64,000 nt of DNA from Terrimonas sp. GTDB lineage: Bacteria; Bacteroidota; Bacteroidia; Chitinophagales; Chitinophagaceae. Positions 52,052 through 61,157 of this stretch are shown here, piece by piece; position 1 is the first letter of the stretch; every line of letters begins with the position of its first letter. Under the pieces are notes generated by a model, which worked only from the letters and a program-made list of their open reading frames with translations, searched no databases and was not told the origin of the DNA. The position numbers were made by a program, and so were the translations under genes. The stretch spans positions 62,001 through 126,000 of the forward strand of contig NZ_QCZJ01000003.1 in NCBI RefSeq assembly GCF_003075435.1. Direction: 5' to 3'.

Positions 52052-53161
52052 CTAATCAGCATATCTCCATAAAAAATTGCCGGCATGTTTACGTGAACCC
52101 CTTGCAGCCATAACAATACAGGTGCCGTCTACACCTGTTTGCCTTGAGGCTTCTGCAATAGATATGTATCTTTTTATCAATTTTCCCGAAAGAGATAACA
52201 TTTCAATTTTTCTTGCCCTTTTTATTCTGACATCGGAAAACTCTCCATTATAGGCTTCTCCTTCATACCTCCACACAAATCCACCCGCTTGTTTACCTGT
52301 TCCTTTTAAAACCTGCATTATATAATTTTTGTTTGCTTTTGCGGCCGTTGCTGCTTCGTTAAGTGATGAATATGTTTTGATTTTCTTTCCTGCAAGATTG
52401 TATTGCACAATTTTCCTGTAACGTGCAATATTTTTATACTCTCCATTATAAAAGTCATTATCATACCGCCAAACAAAACCACCGGCAAACTTCATTTTTT
52501 TACCTGCAGACAAACAAATGCCTGCTAAGTTTGTACCGGATTTTTTAGCCGCGAGAGTAATGCTTTTGTACTGATTCAATAATTTTCCATCAATATTATA
52601 TTGTTTTACAGCCAGCATTCTGCTGGTGTTTTTCTCTATAATTTTTTTTCTTTCATCAACAGTAAGTTTTTTAAATGAAGATTCTCCCCGCTGGTTAGTA
52701 AATATTTTCTTTTGTCTCGCAGAAATTGATATAAGTGTTAAATTATTTGCCCTGCAATTCAATCCATCTCCATTTTTTGTTGAAACTACCGTATCAGAGT
52801 TTTCGTTTTCAGGCAGGGGAGATACGAAGTGATGATATACGAGCCGTCTGATGTTAAAACGACAACGCCTGCCTTCATAAACCACTCCAGTATATAACTG
52901 GTATGTATAATCGCCCGTGAATTTATTAAGTGTTTTTTGAAAATTTTGACCTATAATTTTCTCTTTTATCCAGTATGAGCCTCCCGACTTTTTCTGAATG
53001 AGCCTGGCACATGCTTTAACTCTCCCTTTATTGGAGATCCAAAATACCTCATCAAAACCATCTATCGGCTTCCATTGCTCTCCTTTTATATCTGCTAAAC
53101 TTCTATTTTTAAATGGATACCGGTTGATCTGCGGCTGTTCGTGGCGATGTATTATTTTCAT
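52052..53161 (-). CDS. NUMOD4/HNH-like protein with three NUMOD1 repeats
   Basis: 369 aa. N-terminal NUMOD4 motif (EQWKPIDGFDEVFWISNKGRVK, about 30-50), an HNH_3-like region (LVYHHFVSPLPENENS then VVSTKNGDGLNCRANNLTLIS) and three C-terminal NUMOD1-type DNA-binding repeats, each ending in (G/A)GxF(V/L)WRY. In active HNH_3 endonucleases the equivalent segment reads xNHxDGNxxNNRxxNL; here N-H is replaced by S-T and D by N, so nuclease activity is doubtful although DNA binding should remain. Freestanding, with no intron or host gene interruption seen. Confidence 0.85.
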   Translation of the reverse strand: MKIIHRHEQPQINRYPFKNRSLADIKGEQWKPIDGFDEVFWISNKGRVKACARLIQKKSGGSYWIKEKIIGQNFQKTLNKFTGDYTYQLYTGVVYEGRRCRFNIRRLVYHHFVSPLPENENSDTVVSTKNGDGLNCRANNLTLISISARQKKIFTNQRGESSFKKLTVDERKKIIEKNTSRMLAVKQYNIDGKLLNQYKSITLAAKKSGTNLAGICLSAGKKMKFAGGFVWRYDNDFYNGEYKNIARYRKIVQYNLAGKKIKTYSSLNEAATAAKANKNYIMQVLKGTGKQAGGFVWRYEGEAYNGEFSDVRIKRARKIEMLSLSGKLIKRYISIAEASRQTGVDGTCIVMAARGSRKHAGNFLWRYAD

Positions 53162-53590
53162 TCAGATCATGTTAACATTAAATGAATTAATCTTAACAAA
53201 GTAAATAATTTTACTTTGATAAATTCATGGTTATATAATATTCCTGCTGGTTATCTTACATCTTGAAGCAGTACAGGAGTAATTTTTTTACACCATTACC
53301 AGGTGTTTGCGAGTTGCTGTGAGCTGGCATCCCGAACAACAGCTAATTTAAGAAACCTTTCGTTGTTATCGGCAAAGGCAAATGGCATTGCATTCATTCA
53401 ATACCAACAATTGTGTGAAAGACAGAATGGTATTTGTTGGGAAATATGTAAAGAAACTGTTGATGATACAGGATTAATGAGTGAAAGCTACTTTGTTATC
53501 ATTAACAGCCGTGGTTCGTGTTTTAAAATGACTCATAAACACACACCGCGGTGAAAGATAAGAAAGTGCATTTCGCAGAGGAAAGCTTGT
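53162..53590. other. 429-bp gene-free region
   Basis: A plus-strand frame at 53303-53554 (83 aa, TTG start) has no recognisable domain and a Cys-rich, atypical composition; I consider it spurious or a remnant. Nothing else stands out. Confidence 0.45.
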
Positions 53591-54457
53591 TTATTGGGTG
53601 TTGATATAATCCTCAAATTTTGTTGCTGGTTTTCCCAGCATTTCCCAGGTTTTTTCAGCTTCAAATTTTTCTGGATAGTTATTCAGTGCTTCAATGATTT
53701 TTGCGCCATAACGAAAATTATTTATAAAACACCCCATCAGTCTTAGCATCTTCAATGGTGCTGTTACAACTTTTATATTTGATGTTGTACAATGTTTCCT
53801 GTAAAAGTCCGCTGCTTCATCTGCGGTAAAGCCTTCCTGTCCCTGGATTATAAACTCCTGGTTGCCATTATCAAGCTCAAAAGCTCTTGCTACCTGTTTT
53901 CCATAATCATCCGCTGCAACCAGGAACATTTTGAATGCAGAGGTGCCGGCAAGCGTAATAAAATCTCCCTGCCGGTATGCCCCTTTGTCAAAATTTTCCA
54001 TAAACGTGGAAGGATAAAAAACAACATACGGAATATGACTGGATTTTATTTTGCTGACAGCCTGCTGCTTTAATTTGAAAACCCACCAGCTAAAACCATG
54101 CTGCCCTTCGTATTGCTGCACCAGTGAAGATAAATAACCGATTCTTTTCAAGCCTGAGTCTTTAACCGCGGCAAGCACATTATCAAGTCCATCGCGTTCG
54201 GGCTGAAAATCATTCTCCCTGCTTTTGGGTTCAACAGAAAGATTTATATAGAGATAATCCTGCTGACTTAAAAGTTTTTTAACAGATTCCATCTCTTTCA
54301 AATCGCCTCTTATATAATTAACCGCGTTCCTGAAAATGGATTGTGCCTTTTCTATATTTCTCACTAAAATCGTTACTTCAAAACCTGCATTTATAAATGC
54401 TTTGGTAACAGGTTGCCCTATCATCCCTGTGGCGCCAATGATTGCTATTTTTTTCAT
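53591..54457 (-). CDS. NmrA-like NAD(P)H-binding protein
   Basis: 288 aa, atypical SDR. Nucleotide-binding GATGMIGQPVTKAF (8-21), LVRNIEKAQ and the FYPSTFMENF segment typical of NmrA/HSCARG and isoflavone-reductase-like proteins. The SDR catalytic Tyr-x3-Lys is not evident. Possibly a redox sensor or a quinone/aromatic reductase. Confidence 0.85.
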   Translation of the reverse strand: MKKIAIIGATGMIGQPVTKAFINAGFEVTILVRNIEKAQSIFRNAVNYIRGDLKEMESVKKLLSQQDYLYINLSVEPKSRENDFQPERDGLDNVLAAVKDSGLKRIGYLSSLVQQYEGQHGFSWWVFKLKQQAVSKIKSSHIPYVVFYPSTFMENFDKGAYRQGDFITLAGTSAFKMFLVAADDYGKQVARAFELDNGNQEFIIQGQEGFTADEAADFYRKHCTTSNIKVVTAPLKMLRLMGCFINNFRYGAKIIEALNNYPEKFEAEKTWEMLGKPATKFEDYINTQ

Positions 54458-54701
54458 ACCTGTTGTATTGTATATTTTGTTTCAGCATTCCGAAAATAGT
54501 TCAGCCTTCTGATATTGCAGGGGGTATTTGTAATGAATTGTTTATTCCTTGTAATGAACCGGGATTTGAAAAATTAAAAGAATACTATAACAGCACCACT
54601 TCATTTCATTACAACAAATCACCACTTCATACCACATACACATAGCCAATAGAAATCTTCCATTTTACTTCGCATACCAATTCCAAACACAATATGTTTT
54701 T

Positions 54702-56141
54702 ATGAACAGGATAATAATGCTCATCATCGTCTTTATATGCAGTACAAAAGGATATGGGCAATTTATTGTAAAAGATACTTTATGTCCTTCTTTTGAATGG
54801 AGCATACACCTGGCAGACATTCCTTACATAACCGATGCTGCAAGGGCGGAAGCGATAAGAGGGGATGACGGAGACGCGGCTTTAAAAGCTACAGTACAGG
54901 CCCGGCATTACGGCAAATTTTACCGCAATCTTAGTATGGAGCAAACAACGGATATGACCCGCAACCTGCACGGCAGCTTGTATTACGGGCATAATATACT
55001 GTGGCATAAACTGGTAAAGCCAACCAACACAAAGAAGTATTTGCTTAACCGGCTACTGGCAAATATTACGGCGCTCGGTACGGATTATCTTGCTATTAAG
55101 CTGCCCTATGGTTATGCCTTTTTGCATGAAGAGTTTCACAGATCGGTGATGACAGCAAGGCATATGTACAGCTATGATGAGGTGTGGGATTTTGGTAAAG
55201 GATTAGATATTGCCGTTACAAACGTGAAAGATGAAGACCTTATTTACCTGAAGAAAAATTTTCCGGCAGACCATGTACGGCTGTCTGCAGCCGGAGTGGA
55301 AGGTGAATACAGGTATCTGCAGAGAATGCGTGAGGATAATTTCTTTAAGCAAACAGCTTATCCGTTTGTGGGCTTATCTATATTAGGTACGCTGCATGCT
55401 GTTAATTACGTTAACCTGCCATTTGCAAAAAGATTTAATGCTATTACAGACAGCATTCTTGCTCATGATAAAAATAATATACTGGCAAGAGATTTTACCG
55501 GTTATGATTTTTCCGCATGGGTATATGACCTGTTCAAGCCAGGTGAGCCGTATGAAGCCCGTGGCACCTGGCCCGGTGGTGTTGGTATTAAACGCCCGGT
55601 AAAGGCATCTGATCTTACAACGGAAATGAAAAGCTTTTTAAGACAAACGGGTAATATGCAATACCTGAATTTTGTATCGCCATTTATAATTGGCATCAAC
55701 AGGATACAACTCAAACCGGGATACTATTTTAATTTTGCTTTGCGAAGTGTACCTGCGTCTTTCGGCTATTATGCAGGGGGTGATTTCTTTTTTGATGCTA
55801 ACAACCGGCAACTGATGGTCAGTGCTGGTTTTAATAAAAGTAATAGTTTAACACTACCGGCATTGGATATACGCTGTTACAATCTTGTAAAAAAGGAAAA
55901 CTCAAAGTTTAATGCCAACATAAGCTTGTCTGCATGGATGCAACCCAAAGACCAAATGTTTTTCGCCGGCAAAGCTGTTCCCGGCATGGCAGTAGGTTTA
56001 CAACCTGCGTATGCAATCAGTAAACATTTTTCTTTGATCGCTGATATATCATACAAAACCAAAGGGTGGGTATTTGGAAATCCATATCTTGATAGTAAAT
56101 TAACAGGACGCATAGGATTTAGCCTGAGGACCTTGCGTTGA
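54702..56141 (+). CDS. exported protein with an HExxH motif and barrel-like C terminus
   Basis: 479 aa, signal peptide (1-20, ending KGYGQ). I do not recognise the family. H142-EEF-H146 in YAFLHEEFHRSVMTARH matches the zinc-metallopeptidase HExxH pattern, and E200 in LSAAGVEGEYRY could be a third ligand. There is no obvious TM helix apart from the signal peptide. From about 320 onward the sequence alternates in the manner of OMP strands (YYFNFALRSVPASFGYYAGGDFFF, LMVSAGFNKS), ending GRIGFSLRTLR. Predicted outer membrane or periplasmic. Monocistronic. Confidence 0.65.
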   Translation: MNRIIMLIIVFICSTKGYGQFIVKDTLCPSFEWSIHLADIPYITDAARAEAIRGDDGDAALKATVQARHYGKFYRNLSMEQTTDMTRNLHGSLYYGHNILWHKLVKPTNTKKYLLNRLLANITALGTDYLAIKLPYGYAFLHEEFHRSVMTARHMYSYDEVWDFGKGLDIAVTNVKDEDLIYLKKNFPADHVRLSAAGVEGEYRYLQRMREDNFFKQTAYPFVGLSILGTLHAVNYVNLPFAKRFNAITDSILAHDKNNILARDFTGYDFSAWVYDLFKPGEPYEARGTWPGGVGIKRPVKASDLTTEMKSFLRQTGNMQYLNFVSPFIIGINRIQLKPGYYFNFALRSVPASFGYYAGGDFFFDANNRQLMVSAGFNKSNSLTLPALDIRCYNLVKKENSKFNANISLSAWMQPKDQMFFAGKAVPGMAVGLQPAYAISKHFSLIADISYKTKGWVFGNPYLDSKLTGRIGFSLRTLR

Positions 56142-56272
56142 TTTGCGAAATGGGAACATGGAGATGCAGGGACTTCGCTTTTAACCTATTCCGCTAATGC
56201 GCCGGATGAATAAGGGCTTTATTACTATGTTTATTTAACTTGCAGTCATGCAGCAGTTAGCTGCACATTACT

Positions 56273-57499
56273 ATGCATCCGAAATATTTATCTATACAGG
56301 ATTTTACCTATCATTTACCTGACAACCGCATAGCACAGCATCCGCTTGCTGACCGGGATGCTTCAAAGCTGCTGGTATATAAAGACGGGAATATTGCAGA
56401 AGATATATACCGGAATATTGCAGCGCATATACCTGCTGGTTCCCTGCTTGTTTTTAATAATACAAAAGTTGTAGAAGCGAGGCTGAAATTCAAAAAACCA
56501 TCCGGTGGTAGTATTGAAATATTCTGCCTGTCGCCGCACAGCCAATACCATGATGTTACTGCTGCTATGCTGCAAAAGGAAAAAGTGTGGTGGAACTGCC
56601 TTATAGGCGGCGCTTCCAAATGGAAACCAGGCATGCAGCTGGAAAAGATCATCTCAGCCCCGGCAGGAGATATTGTACTAAAAGCTGCTATTGTGGAGCG
56701 CAACCCAGAAAATTTTGTGGTGGAGTTATCGTGGCAGCCTGGTGACCTCTCTTTTGCGGAAATATTACATTATACGGGAGAAATTCCCCTGCCACCGTAT
56801 ATGAAACGCGGGGTGGAGAAAGAAGATGAGGAAAGGTATCAAACTATTTATGCCGAACATCACGGTTCAGTAGCAGCGCCAACAGCAGGGCTGCATTTTA
56901 CGGATGAAATTTTTGCCTCCTTTACTGAAAGAAATATTAATACAGGTTTTGTTACACTCCATGTAGGCGCAGGCACCTTTAAGCCCGTAAAAGCAGCGCA
57001 TATGCACGAGCACGCCATGCATGCTGAATTTATTGAAGTGGCGGCAGCAACTATTGAGCAGTTAAGTGAGTATGCGGACAATATTATTTGCGTGGGCACC
57101 ACCTCGCTACGGACAATTGAAAGCTTATACTGGGCAGGAGTAAAGATCATACAACAGCCAGGTATAACCGAAGATGATATCGGCATTAACCAGTGGGAAG
57201 TATATGATGCACTGAATGCCATGCATATCCCTGTAAAAGACGCGTTGAATGCCTTGTTGAAATGGCTCCGTCAAAACAATTTGCAAAAGCTTGTTACGCA
57301 AACGCAGATACTGATAGCGCCCGGGTATGACTTCAGAATGATAAAAGGGCTGATCACCAATTTTCATCAACCGCAATCTACATTATTGCTTTTGGTAGCG
57401 GCTATTATTGGCGATGACTGGCGCGGGGTATATGAATACGCGCTTGAAAATAACTTCAGGTTTTTAAGCTATGGAGACGGGTGTTTGCTGTTTATTTAA
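56273..57499 (+). CDS. queA: S-adenosylmethionine:tRNA ribosyltransferase-isomerase
   Basis: 408 aa. Makes epoxyqueuosine in tRNA from preQ1-tRNA. Family motifs: IAQHPLADRDASKLLVY, GSLLVFNNTKVVEARL, ISAP, PLPPYMKR, GSVAAPTAGLHF, LHVGAGTFKPV and TNFHQPQSTLLLLVAA, all in order. About 50 residues longer than E. coli QueA (356 aa) because of loops after residue 110. It converges on the kinase gene with an 8-bp overlap. Confidence 0.95.
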   Translation: MHPKYLSIQDFTYHLPDNRIAQHPLADRDASKLLVYKDGNIAEDIYRNIAAHIPAGSLLVFNNTKVVEARLKFKKPSGGSIEIFCLSPHSQYHDVTAAMLQKEKVWWNCLIGGASKWKPGMQLEKIISAPAGDIVLKAAIVERNPENFVVELSWQPGDLSFAEILHYTGEIPLPPYMKRGVEKEDEERYQTIYAEHHGSVAAPTAGLHFTDEIFASFTERNINTGFVTLHVGAGTFKPVKAAHMHEHAMHAEFIEVAAATIEQLSEYADNIICVGTTSLRTIESLYWAGVKIIQQPGITEDDIGINQWEVYDALNAMHIPVKDALNALLKWLRQNNLQKLVTQTQILIAPGYDFRMIKGLITNFHQPQSTLLLLVAAIIGDDWRGVYEYALENNFRFLSYGDGCLLFI

Positions 57500-58829
57500 G
57501 TAAGGGAAAATCAAGTGTAAACACAGAACCCTTGCCTAATGCACTTTCCACTTTTATTTTTCCTCTATGCGCATCCACCATTGATTTTACATAGCTTAAT
57601 CCCAAACCAAACCCTTTTACGTTATGGATATTGCCTGTATGCGCCCGGTAGAATTTTTCAAATATCCTGTTCACGGTTTCTTTATTCATACCAATACCAT
57701 TATCCTCAATTTTTATGCGGATATTATTACCGGTATTTTGGGTGGTAATCAATATATGCAACCCGCTATCTTTTGAGTATTTAATGGCATTATCAATAAG
57801 ATTGGTGAGCAGGTTGGTAAAATGTACTTCGTCTGCTTCAATCAAATCGTTTTTAGCATTCAGCATGATGTCGGCCTTCCCTTGCTTATCTTCAAGCTGC
57901 AGCCTGAAATTATCCATTATACCGTTAATAATTTCATGAACGTGCTGGTGTTTCATACTCAGTTGCACATCCTCTTTATCAAGAAGCGCGGCCTGCAAAA
58001 TAGTTTCCACCTGCTTATTCATCCTCTTATTCTCATCCTTAATTATACCACTGAAATATTGCATTTTTTCCCTGCTCTGCATTACTTTTTCATTCTTGAG
58101 CGCATCCACGGCCAGGGATATGGTAGCCAGGGGTGTTTTAAATTCATGCGTCATATTATTGATGAAATCACTTTTGATCTCACTCAGCTTTTTTTGCCGC
58201 AACATAGTTTGCACTGTTATAAAAAAAGCGGTACAAATAAGCAGTGTAAACAATACTGAGCCTGCAATCATCCAGGAAGAAGATTTCCATAAAAAAACTT
58301 TTAGATTAGGCACAATCACCCAAAGCTCCTCATCTGCCACCAGCCCTTCCGCTATACTGCCCGTTGGGGCAGATAAGGGAAATCCGAAAGCCCGGTTTTG
58401 AACGGTATCTGCAAGGAGTTTAGTAAAATTTACGGTTTGCATCTCGTAATTATTGCCCAGTGTATTATTGTTTAATACCGCAAACTCAAAATTTGTTTTG
58501 CTTAATCCGTATTTTTTAAAAGATGTTTTTAGCTTTTCATAAATCTGGTTGGGTGTATAGCGTTGGGCTACCGTAGGCGATTTAAATAACCCGTGCAGCA
58601 ACTGATCTGATGGCCATTCCGGCGATAATTTGGGGACTCCTAAAGCAGGAAACCTGGTAGTCTGGTCGGCAATATCCTGCCCCACATCATTTAAAGCAAG
58701 CTGAATTTTCTGCTCCAGGTCTTCGTTTTTTAAAATAAGCGCGTTTTTTATAGACGTAATCTGTATAGCGATTATGCCTATTAAGGAGAGAGAAATCAGA
58801 ATAATGATCAGGATGTAGATTTTCTTCAT
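57492..58829 (-). CDS. sensor histidine kinase (HisKA), orphan
   Basis: 445 aa. Two TM helices (about 5-25 and 186-206) flanking an extracytoplasmic sensor region with no named domain. HisKA with H228 (NNMTHEFKTPLATI) and HATPase_c with N box LLTNLIDNAIKYS, G1 IKIEDNGIGM, and GFGLGLSYVKSMV. Unlike the other two kinases here it is of the classical HisKA type, and no response regulator gene adjoins it. Confidence 0.92.
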   Translation of the reverse strand: MKKIYILIIILISLSLIGIIAIQITSIKNALILKNEDLEQKIQLALNDVGQDIADQTTRFPALGVPKLSPEWPSDQLLHGLFKSPTVAQRYTPNQIYEKLKTSFKKYGLSKTNFEFAVLNNNTLGNNYEMQTVNFTKLLADTVQNRAFGFPLSAPTGSIAEGLVADEELWVIVPNLKVFLWKSSSWMIAGSVLFTLLICTAFFITVQTMLRQKKLSEIKSDFINNMTHEFKTPLATISLAVDALKNEKVMQSREKMQYFSGIIKDENKRMNKQVETILQAALLDKEDVQLSMKHQHVHEIINGIMDNFRLQLEDKQGKADIMLNAKNDLIEADEVHFTNLLTNLIDNAIKYSKDSGLHILITTQNTGNNIRIKIEDNGIGMNKETVNRIFEKFYRAHTGNIHNVKGFGLGLSYVKSMVDAHRGKIKVESALGKGSVFTLDFPLLK

Positions 58830-58995
58830 TCGGGCTGTAAAATTACTTTCATATTAAGTGCAGTTTACCTGCATAAAGGGTATTTAACTAAGTTTTACAC
58901 AAGATGGGGCAATGAATAAGGTTTAGACGTCAACAATTATACAAAATTCATGAATATAATTGTCAGAAAATAAATTCTATATTAACTTAGAATAT

Positions 58996-59547
58996 ATGGT
59001 TGAACTATCGGCAGGAATATTATTGATAGCAGAGCCCTTTCTTAAAGACCCCAATTTTATGAGGACGGTGGTTTTATTATGCGATCATCAACAGGAGGGC
59101 AGCTTCGGTTTTGTTCTGAACAAGCAGCTTAATCATACCCTGGATGAACTTATTCCGGAGTTGGAAGGAATGAAAATCCCGGTTTTTGCAGGCGGGCCCG
59201 TACAGCTCGATACGCTTCATTTTTTACATACCTATCCTGAGCTTTTACCAGGCAGCCAGGAATTAACAGATGGCGTTTACTGGGGTGGCGATTTTGAGAT
59301 GATGAAAGGGCTTTTAGTAAAGGGTGAGCTTGATTTGAAGCGTATCCGTTTTTTTGTAGGCTATTCCGGTTGGGGCGCAAACCAACTGGAAGAGGAAATG
59401 AACAGCAAGAGCTGGCTTACAGCAAAAGCCCGCAAGAGTATTATATTACACCGGAGTATCAGTGAAATATGGAAAGACTCACTCAGGTTATTAGGTGATG
59501 AATATGCTATGATGATTAATTATCCTACAGATCCCCAATTGAATTAG
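58996..59547 (+). CDS. YqgE/AlgH family protein
   Basis: 183 aa from the ATG at 58996; a TTG at 58960 would add 12 residues without homology. Begins SAGILLIAEPFLKDPNFMRTVVLLCDHQ, then GSFGFVLNK, VFAGGPVQLDTLHFLH and FFVGYSGWGANQLEEEM, all AlgH/DUF179 signatures. Regulatory role in other bacteria is unclear. Confidence 0.93.
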   Translation: MVELSAGILLIAEPFLKDPNFMRTVVLLCDHQQEGSFGFVLNKQLNHTLDELIPELEGMKIPVFAGGPVQLDTLHFLHTYPELLPGSQELTDGVYWGGDFEMMKGLLVKGELDLKRIRFFVGYSGWGANQLEEEMNSKSWLTAKARKSIILHRSISEIWKDSLRLLGDEYAMMINYPTDPQLN

Positions 59548-59622
59548 TAAATAAAAATCCTCACGTTTCCCGGCACCTGTCTTATAATCATATATAACCC
59601 TAATCTTGCTTTTAGCATGTAC

Positions 59623-60246
59623 CTACCTGCTTAACGGAAACCTGACACCTGCATGTATGCCCCAGTTATTGAGGTTCTTAATATCAGCATATTTAAAAGG
59701 CATGTAATTATACTCAGCGCCAATAGTTAAGCCGGATGAACCTGATCTGGTAAAAGGTATTTGTATGCCTGCTTCAGGGGAAACAGCAAATCCAAACCCG
59801 GATTTGCTGCTGCCTGAAAACCCGCCTAGATACTGATTGAACATAATAATATTGCCTCCTGCACCCGCACCAATATAAGGTTGTACAATAGCACCGGGCG
59901 CAAGGTTATATCTCAGTTTTGCCTGTAAAGGAATGGTTTGAACGGTATTGGTTACAACAGCGGATATATCTCCGTCTTTTGTATTATATACCTGCCGTGG
60001 AAATTTTTCATGATAATAATTGAACCCGGTTTGTAAGCCTATTGAAATATGATCATCTATTCCATGTAATATATTAGCATTCCATCCGCGGAATGAAGGT
60101 TTACTTACAATATTATCTTCAAAACTCCCCATCGGGGAGTTAACGGAGTAATTTATATTCAATGTAGTTCTGCCTTGCTGTGAAAACCCTGCAGATGCCC
60201 AGGCAATCAAACAGGCGGTGATCAATATTATTTTTACGGATTTCAT
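59623..60246 (-). CDS. small outer membrane beta-barrel protein
   Basis: 207 aa with signal peptide (cleavage near GFSQQ). Beta-barrel pattern (TLNINYSVNSPMG, HISIGLQTGFNYY, AKLRYNLAPGAIVQPYIGAGAGG, GLTIGAEYNYMPFKY, GIHAGVRFPL). Resembles the OmpW/PorT-type small barrels of Bacteroidota; it does not end in Phe. Follows the DUF4136 lipoprotein by 15 bp, probably one transcript. Confidence 0.85.
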   Translation of the reverse strand: MKSVKIILITACLIAWASAGFSQQGRTTLNINYSVNSPMGSFEDNIVSKPSFRGWNANILHGIDDHISIGLQTGFNYYHEKFPRQVYNTKDGDISAVVTNTVQTIPLQAKLRYNLAPGAIVQPYIGAGAGGNIIMFNQYLGGFSGSSKSGFGFAVSPEAGIQIPFTRSGSSGLTIGAEYNYMPFKYADIKNLNNWGIHAGVRFPLSR

Positions 60247-60261
60247 TGTAATGCGTTTTAA

Positions 60262-60903
60262 TTAATTAACGGTAGTGAGATATGCTGACTGATCAAATAA
60301 AGCTTTTACCTGCGCTGCTGCATTATCAGCATTAAAAATGCCTTGGCCTCTTATAACACCATTCCAAACGCCTTTAATGGTTTTATCGCCGGAAGCATCT
60401 TTCAGATCAATCAGATCAACAGATAAAGCGCCTTCTCTTACCTGGTATATAACGTAAGAAGCGTAAGGAAAATAATAATCATATCCGCCATAGCCCCAGT
60501 AATAGGGGTCCCAATAGCTATTGTAATAATCCCAATACGAGGGGTAGCTTACCAGCCCGGTTTGCGTACTGACAATTTTGGTAACATTTATACCAAGGTC
60601 CGGATTGCCGCTTTTATCTACCAGTTGATATCCTCTTTCGTTCATATTATTCTTTATAGCCTGTATAATGGCTGCTTCAGCTTCAGTGGCGATGCGCTTT
60701 TGCAACATACCATCATCTACAACAGCTACAGAGTCTGATATGCTATATGTTTTAAAGGAGCTGAAAGATGTGGTACTGTCATAGTTGGTTATATAAATCC
60801 TGCTATCATTATCGGAGAGGTTTTTAAGTGGGTCTTTGGCGCAACTGCTCAATGTAAAAATACCCACTGCTACACACCCGGCAATACTTTTAATTATTTT
60901 CAT
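60262..60903 (-). CDS. DUF4136 lipoprotein
   Basis: 213 aa. Lipoprotein signal peptide with Cys21 (TLSSC). DUF4136 pattern: FKTYSISDS at about 50-60, the AIKNNMNERGYQLVD helix, a Tyr/Trp-rich loop (YPSYWDYYNSYWDPYYWGYGG), YVIYQVREGALSVDLID and a C-terminal GVWNGVIRG. Envelope protein of unknown role, encoded with the OMP downstream. Confidence 0.88.
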   Translation of the reverse strand: MKIIKSIAGCVAVGIFTLSSCAKDPLKNLSDNDSRIYITNYDSTTSFSSFKTYSISDSVAVVDDGMLQKRIATEAEAAIIQAIKNNMNERGYQLVDKSGNPDLGINVTKIVSTQTGLVSYPSYWDYYNSYWDPYYWGYGGYDYYFPYASYVIYQVREGALSVDLIDLKDASGDKTIKGVWNGVIRGQGIFNADNAAAQVKALFDQSAYLTTVN

Positions 60904-61157
60904 ATGCTAATGTTTTGCATAATGGTTGACTATATTAAAAGCTGCTGGTTTAAATAACTGTTCTATGCATTAACAGCCATGTAACAATAGGGCTATGCCG
61001 GAAAATGATATAGTGGTTTATACTTAGTAAAAAAGTGTTTTTTTAGGATAAGCGCTTATAATATCAATGTGAATGAGTTTTACACATATTATTTTGTTAA
61101 TTTTAATAACCTGGTATATTCCGATTAAGAATAGCAGTTTGACTTTTAATATCCAGC

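Noticed and set aside
53303-53554. 83-aa plus-strand ORF with TTG start
   Set aside because: Cys-rich, no domain, isolated; likely chance frame.
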